DNA of 64,000 nucleotides from Ancylobacter radicis. GTDB lineage: Bacteria; Pseudomonadota; Alphaproteobacteria; Rhizobiales; Xanthobacteraceae. The stretch covers positions 62,001 through 126,000 of the forward strand of contig NZ_JAHCQH010000018.1 in assembly GCF_018449475.1 (NCBI RefSeq), read 5' to 3'. The notes beneath the pieces are model-generated. The model searched no databases. It saw only the letters and a list, made by a program, of their open reading frames with translations, and was not told where the DNA came from. A program made the translations under genes and the position numbers. Numbering within the stretch: the stretch's first letter is position 1; each line of letters opens with the position of its first letter. Shown here in pieces: positions 24,889-38,589 of the stretch.

Positions 24889-24913
24889 AAAGGCCCGGCT
24901 GAGCCGGGCCTTT
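24889..24913. terminator. Bidirectional terminator between MOSC and DUF4167 genes
   Basis: AAAGGCCCGGCT, two-base turn GA... GCCGGGCCTTT forms an 11-bp palindromic stem with A and T tracts on both sides, 71 bases after the MOSC gene and 38 bases after the minus-strand DUF4167 gene. Confidence 0.85.
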
Positions 24914-24950
24914 CGCGTTTCAGAGGTGCTTGTTCAGCGGCGCGTGCCGC

Positions 24951-26126
24951 TCACTCGCCGGCTTCGGCGGGGGCGGGATTCGGCGTCTCGCTGCCGCCCT
25001 CGGCCTCGTTATCGGCCTGGCGATAGCGGCGGCGGCGCGTGCGCGGGGCGCGGGCTTCGCCGTCCTCGGCATCCGCGGCCGCCACGGGGGCCGGTTCGGC
25101 CGCGGCAGGGGCCGCCTCAACGGCCGCCTTGGTGCGACGCGGGGCGCGCGGCTCCTTGGCCGGACGCTCCTTGGTCGCGGCATCCTTGGCCGGCGTTTCC
25201 GCCTTGACCGGGGCCTGATCTATCGCGGCCGGGGTCTCGGCGCGCGGAGCCGGTGCGGCCGGGGTGGGGCTGGTGGTCTGGGTGATGAAAGCGGGCAGGC
25301 CGATTTCGATCTCAGCTTCCGGCCCGAGCCGGGGCTGCGGCTGCTGGGCCGGATCGCGGTACGGCGCGCTCTCACTGGCCGCGGCGCGGGGCTCACGGGG
25401 TTCGCGCGGTTCACGATAGGGACGGTCGCGCCAGCGATTCTCGCGACCACCCTCGGCCCGCTCCTCGCGGGGGCGGTCTTCACGGGGACGTTCCTCGCGG
25501 GGCGCGCGATCCTGATTGCGATCCTGGTTCCGGTCACGGTCCTGATTGCGATCCGGGCCGCGATCCTGGTTCCGATCCTGATTGCGGTCGCGGTTGTCGC
25601 GATTGCGGTTGTCCCGGTCGCGGTTGTCGCGATCACGGTAGAAGTCGCGCGGGCCGTTGCCGTTGTCACGGTTGCCGTTGTCGCGATTGCCGTCGCGGCC
25701 CTGCTCGCGCTGGCCGTTGCCGTTGTCGCGCGGGCCGTTGTCACGGTTGCCATTGTCGCGCTGATGCTGCGGCTCGCGGGCCTGGAAGGCCGGCTGCACG
25801 TCGGTGCCGCCCTCCTCGAAGTCCTCGTCATACTCCTCGTCATCCGTGCGGGAGTAGGGCTGTCCCTGGACGCCGAACTGCGCCTGGGCGGCCATGATGA
25901 TGCGGTAATAATGCTCGGCGTGCTGCAGATAGTTCTCGGCGGCGACATGGTCGCCCGAGGCCTGCGCGTCCCGCGCCAATTGCTGGTATTTTTCGACGAT
26001 ATGCTGCGCGGTGCCCCGCACCTTCACGTCCGGCCCGTTCGATTCATAGACGCGGGTGAGCGGGTTCTGGCTACGCCGGTTATTGTTCCGGCCACGCATA
26101 CGCTTCTGCTGGTTATTATTTCGCAT
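24951..26126 (-). CDS. DUF4167 domain protein with Arg/Asp/Asn low-complexity region
   Basis: 391 residues. The N-terminal ~90 residues are the DUF4167 domain (NPLTRVYESNGPDVKVRG, YQQLARDAQASGDHVAAENYLQHAEHYYR), conserved in Hyphomicrobiales. Residues ~125-240 are a repeat of RDN, NRD and NQDR units, then Pro/Ala/Glu-rich sequence with RRTKAAVEA and RTRRRRYRQ. Such RD-rich disorder suggests RNA binding, but function is unknown. It lies downstream of lysC-ptsP-prfA-prmC on the same strand, separated by a 573-base lower-GC gap. Confidence 0.88.
   Translation of the reverse strand: MRNNNQQKRMRGRNNNRRSQNPLTRVYESNGPDVKVRGTAQHIVEKYQQLARDAQASGDHVAAENYLQHAEHYYRIIMAAQAQFGVQGQPYSRTDDEEYDEDFEEGGTDVQPAFQAREPQHQRDNGNRDNGPRDNGNGQREQGRDGNRDNGNRDNGNGPRDFYRDRDNRDRDNRNRDNRDRNQDRNQDRGPDRNQDRDRNQDRNQDRAPREERPREDRPREERAEGGRENRWRDRPYREPREPREPRAAASESAPYRDPAQQPQPRLGPEAEIEIGLPAFITQTTSPTPAAPAPRAETPAAIDQAPVKAETPAKDAATKERPAKEPRAPRRTKAAVEAAPAAAEPAPVAAADAEDGEARAPRTRRRRYRQADNEAEGGSETPNPAPAEAGE
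25490..25760 (-). repeat. Low-complexity repeat region inside the DUF4167 gene
   Basis: Short direct repeats of the kind GGTTGTCGCG and GATCCTGATTGCG/GATCCTGGTTCC recur many times and encode the RDN/NQDR runs. Unit length is 6-18 bases and copies are imperfect, so the region is prone to length variation between strains. Confidence 0.8.
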
Positions 26127-26364
26127 CGAGCTGGTCTCTGAAGCCGGTACGCCGCCGGCGGGTTAACCCCGGATCGGGCACAGGCGGGTCCATCGCCTAA
26201 TTAACCGTCGTTCCGTTCCGTTCAGGCTAGGGCCGGTCGGGAGTGGGAGCGTCGGGAAAACATGTCCTTGGATCGGCAATGATCCGACGAAAACCAAAGC
26301 CATCAAGCTCTGGCACGCGGAGGGTCGCCGCCGACCTCTGGACTTCCTGCATGGGAGCGCACCG
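26127..26364 (-). other. Upstream region of the DUF4167 gene
   Basis: 238 bases with visibly more A/T than its surroundings in places (GTTAATTAGGCG on the minus strand, ~26195-26206). It likely holds the DUF4167 promoter, but I cannot fix -35/-10 elements. A minus-strand frame 26163-26420 is open but lacks a recognisable product. With the neighbouring small frame it makes up a 573-base insertion between prmC and the DUF4167 gene. Confidence 0.35.
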
Positions 26365-26703
26365 TCAAGATGCCCCGCGACCGGCCAAGCCGGCTGCGAT
26401 CGATTGGGACCGATGATCACTCGGTCTCAATCCGGCGAGCGCAACGTCGCGCTTCAGCCATTCCCATGCTTCATCGTGCAACCAAGGCCGCACCGATAAA
26501 ACCGTGAAGCATTCGCCTGCAAGACAATCGACACATCCATTATGGGCGTCGTCGCCTAGTTTTCTACCGGCGTCCTCCGAAGAGGCGTCGCGGATCAGAT
26601 CGCTATGTGGCGGGTGATGTCTCGGGTCGATTCCTGTTGTGGACACTAGTCGGTTCGATACCTCGTTCCAAGAGCTTTTTTGCCACAGCACAGCGTATTT
26701 CAA
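26365..26703 (-). CDS. Hypothetical protein in a lower-GC patch, coupled to prmC
   Basis: 112 residues if started at TTG 26703, which overlaps the prmC stop as TTGA, or 108 from a GTG at 26691. No family recognised. The segment CVDCLAGECFTVLSVRPWLHDEAWEWLKRDVALAGL looks like folded protein with three cysteines. The DNA is less GC-rich and its third positions less biased than the flanking genes, suggesting either recent acquisition or non-coding decay. No good ribosome binding site is seen, so confidence is low. Confidence 0.35.
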   Translation of the reverse strand: MKYAVLWQKSSWNEVSNRLVSTTGIDPRHHPPHSDLIRDASSEDAGRKLGDDAHNGCVDCLAGECFTVLSVRPWLHDEAWEWLKRDVALAGLRPSDHRSQSIAAGLAGRGAS

Positions 26704-27547
26704 AGGGCCATGGTCACGATGGCGCGTGCGACGCCGCCGAGATCGCGTCGCGCCGGACCATCCGGCGGCACGCCCTTCGCCGCGAGCAACGCCGCCACCT
26801 CGACCTCCTGGCCAATGCCGAGTTCGAGGATCGCCCGCCCTCCCGTCGCCAGCAGGCGGGGCAGGGACTCGGCGATGGCGCGATAGGCATCGAGCCCATC
26901 ATTACCGCCGTCGAGGGCCAGACGCGGATCGTGATCGCGCACCTCCACATCCAGCATGGGGATATCCGTGCTGGGAATATAAGGCGGATTGGAGACCACC
27001 AGGTCGAAGCGCCCGGAAATCGCCGCGTCCCATGTCCCGACGATCACCGCGGCGCGGCGGTTGAGGCCGAGCGGCGCGAGGTTCTCCCGTGCCTGCCGGG
27101 CGGCGCCCTCCGACAGGTCGACGCCCAGCCCCCACGCCGCCGGGTATTCACTGAGCAGGGCGGCGAGGATGGCGCCGGAGCCGGTGCCGAGATCGAGGAT
27201 GCGCAAGGGCGCGCTCCGATCGGGAAACACCTCCAGCGCCGCCTCGATCAGTGTCTCGGTGTCGGGGCGCGGCACCAGCGTGTCGGGCGACAGGGAAAGG
27301 TCGAGGCTCCAGAATTCGCGGCGACCGGTCAGGCGGGCGAGCGGCTCGCCTCCCGCGCGGCGCGCGGCAAGGCCGCGCAGCCGGGCCACCTCGTCCGCCG
27401 CTACCGATTCCTCGCCCCGCGCCAGAAGATCGAGGTCGGAGAGGCCGAGAGCCGCCTTCACCAAGGCCCGCGCCTCGCGCTCGGGCGCCTCCAGTCCGGC
27501 GGCGGCGAAACCGGCCGCCAGCTCGCGCAGCAGCTCGGTGCGGCGTG

Positions 27548-27551
<4 letters not shown>
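26700..27551 (-). CDS. prmC: Peptide chain release factor N5-glutamine methyltransferase PrmC
   Basis: 283 residues. It methylates the glutamine of the GGQ motif in release factors RF1 and RF2. The SAM-binding motif [16 protein letters not shown] is near 123-138 and the catalytic NPPY is in [12 protein letters not shown] near 182-193. The start codon overlaps the prfA stop by four bases (ATGA), so the enzyme is translationally coupled to its substrate RF1. It is the fourth gene of lysC-ptsP-prfA-prmC. Confidence 0.96.
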
Positions 27552-28645
<1,094 letters not shown>

Positions 28646-28655
28646 AGGCAGGCAC

Positions 28656-30923
28656 TCACAGGGGAAGTCCCGCCTTTTCGGCGAAGCTCTTGAGCTGGGG
28701 ACGCAGCGTCGAGACCTCCGAGCCGGTCGCCAGCAGCGGAGCCACCAGCGCCGAGACGGCAGCGACATCGAGTTCCAGCAGCATCGCCTTCACCGGGCCA
28801 TAGGAGGCGGGCGAGAGCGAGAGCTTGCGGTAGCCGATGGCGATCAGCGCCAATGCCTCAAGCGGCTTGGACGCCAGCTCGCCGCACAGCGTGACCTGCT
28901 TGCCATATTCGGCCGCCTTGTCGGCGATGAGCTTGAGCGCCCGCAAGGTGGAGGGCGCCAGCGCGTCGAACCGGTCGGCGACGCGCGGATTGCCGCGATC
29001 GGCGGCATAGAGGAACTGCACCAGGTCGTTCGAGCCGACCGAGGCGAAATCGACCTTCTCGAACAGCTGGTCGAGCTGGAACAGCAGCGCCGGCACTTCC
29101 AGCATGACGCCGATCAGCACCCGGTCCGGCAGGCCGTGGCCGTGGCGGCGCAGATGGGTCAGCTCGCGCTCGACAATGTGGCGGGCGCGGTCGAATTCCT
29201 CGACCGCCGAGACCATCGGAAAGATGAGGCGCAGCTCGCGCCCGGTCGCCGCCCGCAGCAAGGCGCGGACTTGGCTGCGCAAGAGGCCCGGCCGGTCGAG
29301 GCCGAGGCGGATGGCGCGCCAGCCGAGGGCCGGGTTCTCCTCCTCGATCGCCCGCATATAGGGCAGCACCTTGTCGCCGCCGATGTCGAGCGTGCGGAAC
29401 ACCACCGGGCGCTCGCCCGCCACGTCCAGCACCGAGCGGTAGAGCTTGAGCTGCTCATTGGTGCGGGGAAAGGCCGAGGCGATCATGAATTGCAGCTCGG
29501 TGCGGAACAGCCCGATGCCGGAGGCGCCCGTCTCCTCGATATGCGGCAGGTCGACCAGCAGGCCGGCATTGAGATGCAGTTCCACGCTCACCCCGTCGCG
29601 GGTGACGGTCGGCAGGTCGCGCAGCGCGGCATATTGTTCGAGCCGCTTGGCGCGGAAGCGCACCTTCTCGGCATAGGCCACCTCGACATCGGCGGGCGGG
29701 CGCACATGCACCTCGCCGCCCACGCCGTCGACGATGATGCCGTCGCCGGAATCGACCACGCCGACGATGTTCTCGACATGGCCGACCGCGGCGATGCCGA
29801 GCGCGCGGGCGACGATAGTAAGGTGGCTGGTGGCCGCGCCTTCTTCCAGCACCAGGCCGCGAATGCGCGTGCGGTCATAGTCCAGCAGCGCCGCCGGGCT
29901 CATATTGCGGGCGACGATGATGGCGTTGTCCGGCAGCTTGTTCTGTTCCGGCCCGCCGGAGCGGCCGGTGAGCTGGCGCAGCAGGCGGTTGGCCAGATCG
30001 TCGAGATCGTGCATCCGCTCGCGCAAGTAAGGGTCGGTCATGCGCAGCATGCGCGCGCGGGTGTCCGACTGCACGCGCTCGACCGCGCCCTCTGCGGTGA
30101 GGCCGGTCATCACCGCCTCGCGCATCCGGCCGATCCAGCCGCGATCATGGGCGAACATGCGGTAGGCTTCGAGAATGTCGCGGTGCTCGCCGACGCGGGC
30201 GACGCCCTCGTCTTCCAGCATGATGTCGATCGAGGTGCGCAGCGTCTGGACCGCGCCGTCGAGCCGGTTCAGCTCGGCCGGCAGGTCGTCGGCGATGACC
30301 TTGGTGACCTCGATGCGCGGCTCGTGCAGCACCACATGGCCGAGGCCGATGCCCTCCGACAGCGCGAGGCCGGTGAGGTGCAGCGGGCGGCGGGCGGCGG
30401 GCTCGGCGCCGGGCAGCGCCATGGCCGTGAGTTCGCCCGAGGCGATGATTTCCGCCAGCACCATGGCGGTGGTCTGGAGCGCCTCGATCTCCTCCTCGGT
30501 ATAGGAGCGGTGGGCGCGGTTCTGCACCACCAGCACGCCGAGCGTGTTGCCGGAGCGCAGGATCGGCACGCCGAGGAAGGAGTGGTAGATTTCTTCGCCC
30601 GTCTCCGGCCGGTAGGAGAAGGCCGGGTGCGCCTGCGCATTGGACAGGCTGATCGGCTCGGCCTCGCGCGCCACGGTGCCGACGAGGCCCTCGTCGATGC
30701 GCATGACGGTCAAGTGAACCGCCGAGCGGTTCAGACCTTCGGTGGCGTAGAGTTCGAGCGTGCCGTCGACGCGCAGCACATAGACCGAGCAGACCTCGGC
30801 CACCATGTTGGCCGCGATCAGAACGACGATCTTGTCGAGGCGGTCCTGCGCGCTGACCGGCTCCGCCATGACCTCGCGGAGCCGTCTCAATAGCACGCGC
30901 GGGCCGCCGAGCGCGCCACGCAT
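28656..30923 (-). CDS. ptsP: Phosphoenolpyruvate-protein phosphotransferase PtsP (EI-Ntr)
   Basis: 755 residues from the ATG at 30923 (frame open to 31064). An N-terminal GAF domain (~20-170), where EI-Ntr senses glutamine or 2-oxoglutarate, precedes the enzyme I body. The phospho-acceptor His is in [16 protein letters not shown] near 355-370, and the PEP-binding C-terminal domain shows [23 protein letters not shown] and [12 protein letters not shown]. It phosphorylates NPr, feeding nitrogen and potassium control. It lies between lysC and prfA on the same strand. Confidence 0.95.
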   Translation of the reverse strand: MRGALGGPRVLLRRLREVMAEPVSAQDRLDKIVVLIAANMVAEVCSVYVLRVDGTLELYATEGLNRSAVHLTVMRIDEGLVGTVAREAEPISLSNAQAHPAFSYRPETGEEIYHSFLGVPILRSGNTLGVLVVQNRAHRSYTEEEIEALQTTAMVLAEIIASGELTAMALPGAEPAARRPLHLTGLALSEGIGLGHVVLHEPRIEVTKVIADDLPAELNRLDGAVQTLRTSIDIMLEDEGVARVGEHRDILEAYRMFAHDRGWIGRMREAVMTGLTAEGAVERVQSDTRARMLRMTDPYLRERMHDLDDLANRLLRQLTGRSGGPEQNKLPDNAIIVARNMSPAALLDYDRTRIRGLVLEEGAATSHLTIVARALGIAAVGHVENIVGVVDSGDGIIVDGVGGEVHVRPPADVEVAYAEKVRFRAKRLEQYAALRDLPTVTRDGVSVELHLNAGLLVDLPHIEETGASGIGLFRTELQFMIASAFPRTNEQLKLYRSVLDVAGERPVVFRTLDIGGDKVLPYMRAIEEENPALGWRAIRLGLDRPGLLRSQVRALLRAATGRELRLIFPMVSAVEEFDRARHIVERELTHLRRHGHGLPDRVLIGVMLEVPALLFQLDQLFEKVDFASVGSNDLVQFLYAADRGNPRVADRFDALAPSTLRALKLIADKAAEYGKQVTLCGELASKPLEALALIAIGYRKLSLSPASYGPVKAMLLELDVAAVSALVAPLLATGSEVSTLRPQLKSFAEKAGLPL

Positions 30924-31002
30924 TGGCCGTCCTCGGTTTCCGGGAAAACCGATCCCGGAGGTCCTACGAAAGGCGCGACTCAGGCCGCGCCATTGCCCTC
31001 GC

Positions 31003-32253
31003 TCAGGCGTCCAGCCCGTATACCGAATGCAGCGTCCGAACGGCAAGTTCGGTATAGGCCGCATCGATCAGCACCGAAATCTTGATTTCGGAGGTCGAGA
31101 TGGCGCGGATATTGATACCGCGCTCGGACAGCGCCTTGAACGCCTTCGCCGCGACGCCGGCATGCGAGCGCATGCCGATGCCGATCACCGAGATCTTCAC
31201 CACGTCGGTGGCGCCCTCGATGGTCTCGTAGCCGATCTCGTCCTTGACCACGGCGAGCGCCGCCTTGGCGCGCTCGAAATCGGTGCTCGGGACGGTGAAG
31301 GTGATGTCGGTGAAGCCCTCTGCCGAGATGTTCTGAACGATCATGTCGACATTGATGTGGGCGTCGGCCAGCGGGACAAAGACATTGGCGGCGATGCCGG
31401 GCTTGTCCGGCACACGGCGGATGCTCACCTGGGCTTCGTCCCGTGCGAAGGCGATGCCGGTGACGACTTCACTCTCCACGATTTCCTCCTCGTCGCAGAT
31501 CAGGGTGCCGGGCGGGTCGCCGGCGGTCATGAGTTCGGGTGCATAGGGGTCGGTGAAGCTGGAACGCACGAAGGTGCGCACCTTGTGGACCATGGCAAGC
31601 TCGACCGAGCGCACCTGAAGCACCTTGGCCCCGAGCGAGGCCATTTCCAGCATCTCCTCGAACGCCACCTTGTCCAGCCGCTTCGCCTTCGGGACGATGC
31701 GCGGATCGGTGGTGTAGACGCCGTCGACATCGGTGTAGATGTCGCAGCGATCGGCCTTGATGCCGGCGGCGACCGCCACCGCGCTGGTATCCGAGCCGCC
31801 GCGCCCGAGCGTGGTCACCCGGCCGGACGGCAGATGGATGCCCTGGAAGCCGGCGATCACCGCGACCTCGCCCTCGGCGAAACGCTTGATGATCTCCTCG
31901 CCATTGACATCGAGGATGCGGGCCGAGCCATGGGCATCGTCGGTGGAAATCGGCAATTGCCAGCCCTGCCAGGAGCGGGCCGGAATGCCCATGTCCTGAA
32001 GCGCGATGGCGAGCAGGCCGGAGGTGACCAGTTCGCCCGAGGCGACGATGGCGTCATATTCGCGCGCGTCGTGCAGCACGGAGGTTTCGCGGCACCAGCC
32101 GACCAGTTCATTGGTCTTGCCGGACATGGCGGAAACCACGACCGCCACCTCGTTGCCGGCCTCGGTCTCGCGTTTCACATGGCGCGCCACGTTGCGAATG
32201 CGCTCAATGTTGGCGACCGAGGTGCCGCCGAACTTCATCACCAGACGTGCCAT
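31003..32253 (-). CDS. lysC: Aspartate kinase LysC
   Basis: 416 residues from the ATG at 32253, starting [14 protein letters not shown]. It phosphorylates aspartate for lysine, threonine, methionine and diaminopimelate synthesis. The kinase domain shows KFGGTSV at 7-13, [16 protein letters not shown] near 170-185 and [11 protein letters not shown] near 197-207. Two C-terminal ACT domains ([17 protein letters not shown] and [19 protein letters not shown]) give feedback control. It is divergent from ubiG and followed on the same strand by ptsP after 79 bases. Confidence 0.97.
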   Translation of the reverse strand: MARLVMKFGGTSVANIERIRNVARHVKRETEAGNEVAVVVSAMSGKTNELVGWCRETSVLHDAREYDAIVASGELVTSGLLAIALQDMGIPARSWQGWQLPISTDDAHGSARILDVNGEEIIKRFAEGEVAVIAGFQGIHLPSGRVTTLGRGGSDTSAVAVAAGIKADRCDIYTDVDGVYTTDPRIVPKAKRLDKVAFEEMLEMASLGAKVLQVRSVELAMVHKVRTFVRSSFTDPYAPELMTAGDPPGTLICDEEEIVESEVVTGIAFARDEAQVSIRRVPDKPGIAANVFVPLADAHINVDMIVQNISAEGFTDITFTVPSTDFERAKAALAVVKDEIGYETIEGATDVVKISVIGIGMRSHAGVAAKAFKALSERGINIRAISTSEIKISVLIDAAYTELAVRTLHSVYGLDA

Positions 32254-32417
32254 TGCGGGAAACCGTAAACCGTTCTTTTGTCGGGGCCGGGCGGGAGAAG
32301 GTGGGCTCCCGGCCAAAAAGGCGCGTATACATATCCACCTCGCGTCCGCCCCGCAACGGGCCGCTCGCGAGCTTGGAAACGTTTCGGGAACCGTCCCGGA
32401 TAGATCAGAGAGTCCCG

Positions 32418-33161
32418 ATGAGCGAGACCGCCACCACCGTCGATCCCCGCGAGGTCGAGCGATTCGCCGCGCTCGCCGCCGAGTGGTGGAACCCGCGCGG
32501 CAAGATGCGGGTGCTGCACAAGTTCAACCCCGTGCGCCTGTCTTATCTGCGCGAGCATCTGACCACCCATTTCGGCCGCGACCCGCGCGCCATCCGCCCG
32601 CTCGACGGGCTGCGCCTGCTCGACATCGGCTGTGGCGGCGGGCTGCTAAGCGAACCGCTGGCGCGCATGGGCGCACAGGTCGTCGGCATCGACCCGGCGG
32701 AGAAGAATGTCCGCGTCGCCGCGCTTCATGCCGAGGAGAGCGGCGTGCCGGTCGATTACCGCGCCACCACGGCCGAGGCGCTGGCCGATGCCGGCGAGCG
32801 ATTCGACGTGGTGATGGCGATGGAAGTCGTCGAGCATGTCGCCGATGTCGGCCTGTTCCTCGCCCGTGCGAGCGAGATGGTGAAACCCGGCGGCCTGATG
32901 GTGGCGGCAACGCTGAACCGCACCAAGCGGTCCTTCGCGCTGGCCATTGTCGGGGCGGAATATGTGCTCGGCTGGTTGCCCAGGGGCACGCATGACTGGA
33001 ACAAGTTCGTCACCCCGGACGAGCTGGAGGCGGCGCTGGCGGCCGGCGGCCTGAGCGTGATCGACCGTCAGGGCGTGGTGTTCAACCCGCTGGCGGATGA
33101 ATGGCGCCGCTCCAGCGATCTGTCGATCAACTACATGCTGCTGGCCGAGCGGCCGGTGTGA
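32418..33161 (+). CDS. ubiG: Ubiquinone biosynthesis O-methyltransferase UbiG
   Basis: 247 residues from the ATG at 32418. It catalyses both O-methylations in ubiquinone synthesis. Family signature [25 protein letters not shown] occupies residues 14-38; the SAM motif [19 protein letters not shown] is near 65-83, and [16 protein letters not shown] follows. LysC-UbiG divergence is a common arrangement in Hyphomicrobiales. The frame open to 32247 upstream overlaps the lysC promoter region and was not used. Confidence 0.96.
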   Translation: MSETATTVDPREVERFAALAAEWWNPRGKMRVLHKFNPVRLSYLREHLTTHFGRDPRAIRPLDGLRLLDIGCGGGLLSEPLARMGAQVVGIDPAEKNVRVAALHAEESGVPVDYRATTAEALADAGERFDVVMAMEVVEHVADVGLFLARASEMVKPGGLMVAATLNRTKRSFALAIVGAEYVLGWLPRGTHDWNKFVTPDELEAALAAGGLSVIDRQGVVFNPLADEWRRSSDLSINYMLLAERPV

Positions 33162-33238
33162 GACACTGCGTCCGTTAGGTAACGGGGAACTGTGACGCCC
33201 GCGCGGGCTTATCGGTCGTCCTCCAGCGGAACCCCCTC

Positions 33239-34504
33239 ATGACCGCCATGTCGTCGCTCGCCGGGCTCGCCGCGCTCAATCTGTTTCTCTCCGACGTGCG
33301 CGATGGGCTCGGGCCCTTTCTCGGGGTGTTCCTGCAACAGAAGCAGTGGTCGCCCGGCGAGATCGGGCTGGTGATGACCATTGGCGGCCTCGCCGGCATG
33401 GTGGCCACCATCCCGATGGGGGCGCTGGTCGATTCCAGCCGCGCCAAGCGGACCATCGTCATCTGCGGTTCGGCGGTGGTGATCGCCGCCTCGATGGCCA
33501 TTCTGCTGGCGCCCCATTTTGCCGTGGTGACGCTCGCGCAGGCGGTGAACGGCATCGCGGCGGCGGCACTGGGGCCGGCCGTGGCGGGCATCACGCTCGG
33601 TCTTGTCGGCGCCGCCGGGTTCGACCGCCAGCTTGGCCGCAACGAGGCCTTCAACCATGCGGGCAACATCATCGCCGCCATATTGGCCGGGGTGCTCGGC
33701 TGGTGGCTCGGCCTTCCGGCGGTGTTCGCACTGATGGCGGCGATGGCGGTGGGATCGGTGCTCTCGGTCCTGTCGATCCGGCCGGGCGACATCGACCATG
33801 AGGCGGCGCGGGGCATGGCCCGTGCGGCGCCGGGGGAGGAGCGCGGCGCGGAAGGCTGGCGCGGCCTGTTGTCCGACCGGCGGCTGCTCACCGTCGCTTT
33901 CACCATGGGGCTGTTCCATCTCGGCAACGCCGCCATGCTGCCGCTGTTCGGGCAGGGCATGGTCGCGCGGGGCGCCGGAGACCCGTCGACCCTCACCGCC
34001 CTGACCGTCGTCGTGGCGCAGGCGACCATGATCCCCATGGCCCTCATGGCCGCCCGCCTCGCCCAATCGCGCGGCTACCGGCTGGTGCTGCTGATGGCGC
34101 TGGCAGCCCTGCCGGTGCGGGGCCTCATCGCGGCGGCGGCCACGCAATGGGATATCGGTCTCGGCCTCTATCCCGTGCAGATCCTCGACGGCGTCGGCGC
34201 CGGCCTTCTCGGTGTCGCCACGCCCGGCATCGTCGCGCGCATTCTCCAGGGTTCCGGTCGCTTCAATGCCGGTCTCGGGCTGGTCATGACCGCGCAAGGC
34301 ATCGGCGCCGCGCTTTCGACGTCGCTGGCGGGGTTCATCGCCCAGTCTGCCGGCTATGCCGCCGCCTTCCTCGTGCTCGGGGCGGTGGCGCTGGTGGCGG
34401 CCCTTGCCTATCTCCTCGGCGGGGCGCCGGGCGGGGACGCGCCCGCGGCTTCGGGCGGGGCATCGGCCATCGCGCCGGGCGCTCGCACAAAAACAGCGGC
34501 TTGA
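33239..34504 (+). CDS. Major facilitator superfamily transporter
   Basis: 421 residues with about twelve hydrophobic helices. The loop between helices 2 and 3 reads MGALVDSSRAKRTI, a variant of MFS motif A. N-terminal LAALNLFLSDVRDGLGPFLGVFLQQKQWSPGEIG suggests the DHA1-type family that includes several exporters. Substrate cannot be assigned. It follows ubiG by 77 bases, which contain the palindrome GCCCGCGCGGGC (33197-33208), and precedes clpB. C-terminus is a Gly/Ala tail. Confidence 0.85.
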   Translation: MTAMSSLAGLAALNLFLSDVRDGLGPFLGVFLQQKQWSPGEIGLVMTIGGLAGMVATIPMGALVDSSRAKRTIVICGSAVVIAASMAILLAPHFAVVTLAQAVNGIAAAALGPAVAGITLGLVGAAGFDRQLGRNEAFNHAGNIIAAILAGVLGWWLGLPAVFALMAAMAVGSVLSVLSIRPGDIDHEAARGMARAAPGEERGAEGWRGLLSDRRLLTVAFTMGLFHLGNAAMLPLFGQGMVARGAGDPSTLTALTVVVAQATMIPMALMAARLAQSRGYRLVLLMALAALPVRGLIAAAATQWDIGLGLYPVQILDGVGAGLLGVATPGIVARILQGSGRFNAGLGLVMTAQGIGAALSTSLAGFIAQSAGYAAAFLVLGAVALVAALAYLLGGAPGGDAPAASGGASAIAPGARTKTAA

Positions 34505-34662
34505 TCGCGCTCAACGCCCTTCCGTTGCCGATGGGCCACACTACATGAGGGTGGACGGATCGCCGTACCGGGGTCCGTTGCGGTGGCCGGGATACGGGCG
34601 CCGCCGTCCCGAGTGAGCGTTCGTGCCTTTCAAAGGGCGGATGCGGGGCCAGGAGGCTGATG

Positions 34663-37281
<2,619 letters not shown>

Positions 37282-37314
37282 CTGGCCTGACTGTTCACCC
37301 CACTACGCAAAAAC

Positions 37315-37340
37315 AAAGGGCGCCGCGAGGCGCCCTTTTT
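37315..37340 (+). terminator. Intrinsic terminator after clpB
   Basis: AAAGGGCGCC, loop GCGA, GGCGCCCTTTTT forms a 10-bp stem with T5 tail, 33 bases past the clpB stop. The A-run allows use by the convergent galU on the other strand. Confidence 0.9.
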
Positions 37341-37391
37341 CATGCATCGGGTCTCGTCTTTCTGCCCGATCGGGGCAGGAAATAAGCGCCC

Positions 37392-38282
37392 TCACTGCTT
37401 CGCCAGCAGCGCCTTCAGCTCCGGCAGGAAGCTCTCGGCAATGTCGGGACGGTCCAGCGCATAGGCGACATTGGCGGTGAGGAAGCCGAGCTTCGAGCCG
37501 CAGTCATAAATCGAGCCGTCGAAGGTAACGCTATAGAAATCCTGCTTTTTCGCCAGCTTGAGCATGGAATCGGTGAGCTGGATCTCGCCGCCGGCGCCGC
37601 GCTCCTGGGTGGCGAGCAGGTCGAAGATCTCCGGCTGGAGGATGTAGCGGCCGGAAATGGCGAGGTTGGAAGGCGCCACGCTGGTCTTCGGCTTCTCCAC
37701 CATGCGGGAGATGCGGTGGACATTGTCGGACAGCGGCTCGCCGAGCCCGACGATGCCGTACTGGTCGGTCTGCTCCGGCGGCACCTCATAAACAGCCAAG
37801 TGGTTGCCGCCGCCCGCTTTTCTGTAGGCGTCGACCATCTGCGCGAGGCAGCCCTTGCCGTTGCGCGGCTTGTGCAGCATGTCCGGCAGCAGCAGCGCGA
37901 AGGGCTCGTTGCCGATGATGTCGCGGGCGCACCACACCGCATGGCCGAGGCCGAGCGGGAGCTGCTGGCGGGTGAAGCTGGTCTTGCCCGGCCCCATCGT
38001 CTCCTCGCGCAGCACGTCGAGCAAATGGTGCTTGCCGCGCTCGGAAAGGGTGGCTTCCAGCTCGTACTGGCGGTCGAAATGGTCCTCGATGACGCCCTTG
38101 TTGCGGCCTGTGACGAAGACGATGTGCTCGATGCCGGCGGCGCGCGCCTCGTCGACCACGTGCTGGACGACGGGACGGTCCACCACGGTCAGCATTTCCT
38201 TCGGGACGGCCTTGGTGGCCGGAAGGAAGCGGGTGCCGAGGCCGGCAACGGGCAGGATCGCTTTGCGTATCGGAGTAGCCAT
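37392..38282 (-). CDS. galU: UTP-glucose-1-phosphate uridylyltransferase GalU
   Basis: 296 residues from the ATG at 38282 ([19 protein letters not shown]). It makes UDP-glucose for polysaccharides, glycolipids and LPS. Nucleotide-binding signature [20 protein letters not shown] lies at 11-30, [11 protein letters not shown] near 110, and MVEKPK near 200. It is convergent with clpB. The 211-base upstream region is shared with the divergent lytic transglycosylase gene. Confidence 0.97.
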   Translation of the reverse strand: MATPIRKAILPVAGLGTRFLPATKAVPKEMLTVVDRPVVQHVVDEARAAGIEHIVFVTGRNKGVIEDHFDRQYELEATLSERGKHHLLDVLREETMGPGKTSFTRQQLPLGLGHAVWCARDIIGNEPFALLLPDMLHKPRNGKGCLAQMVDAYRKAGGGNHLAVYEVPPEQTDQYGIVGLGEPLSDNVHRISRMVEKPKTSVAPSNLAISGRYILQPEIFDLLATQERGAGGEIQLTDSMLKLAKKQDFYSVTFDGSIYDCGSKLGFLTANVAYALDRPDIAESFLPELKALLAKQ

Positions 38283-38589
38283 GGAAACGTGATGCCGCTT
38301 TTGATCGGTGGAAACGGAAGTCGGGCGGATCGGTGGGCTCTTGCTGGCCTTAACCGTTCGCTCTGGTGAATGACACATTGCTTATAACGCGTTGCGACCC
38401 ATTCGGCTCCCTCGCCCGTGCAATGTCTCGCCCGGCATCATAGCGCGAGTGGATGAATATTTGCGTACCATTTGGCGTGCCGTCATCGCCTCCCGAGCTG
38501 GCGAAACCCTGATTCCACGCCGGCGTTAAGCGCTTGGAAACCCTGCCGCGTCCCTAATCCCGCCTCGGGTTCGCGTAAGGGTAGGCGTT

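Noticed and set aside
24930-26141. 403-codon plus-strand frame with repeated hydrophobic Ile/Val/Ala stretches
   Set aside because: It mirrors the low-complexity RDN repeats of the DUF4167 gene; the apparent membrane helices are the reverse reading of those repeats.
34505-34662. Heat-shock promoter for clpB
   Set aside because: A CTTG occurs at 34500 but no matching -10 is found at 17-18 bases; evidence is too weak to annotate.
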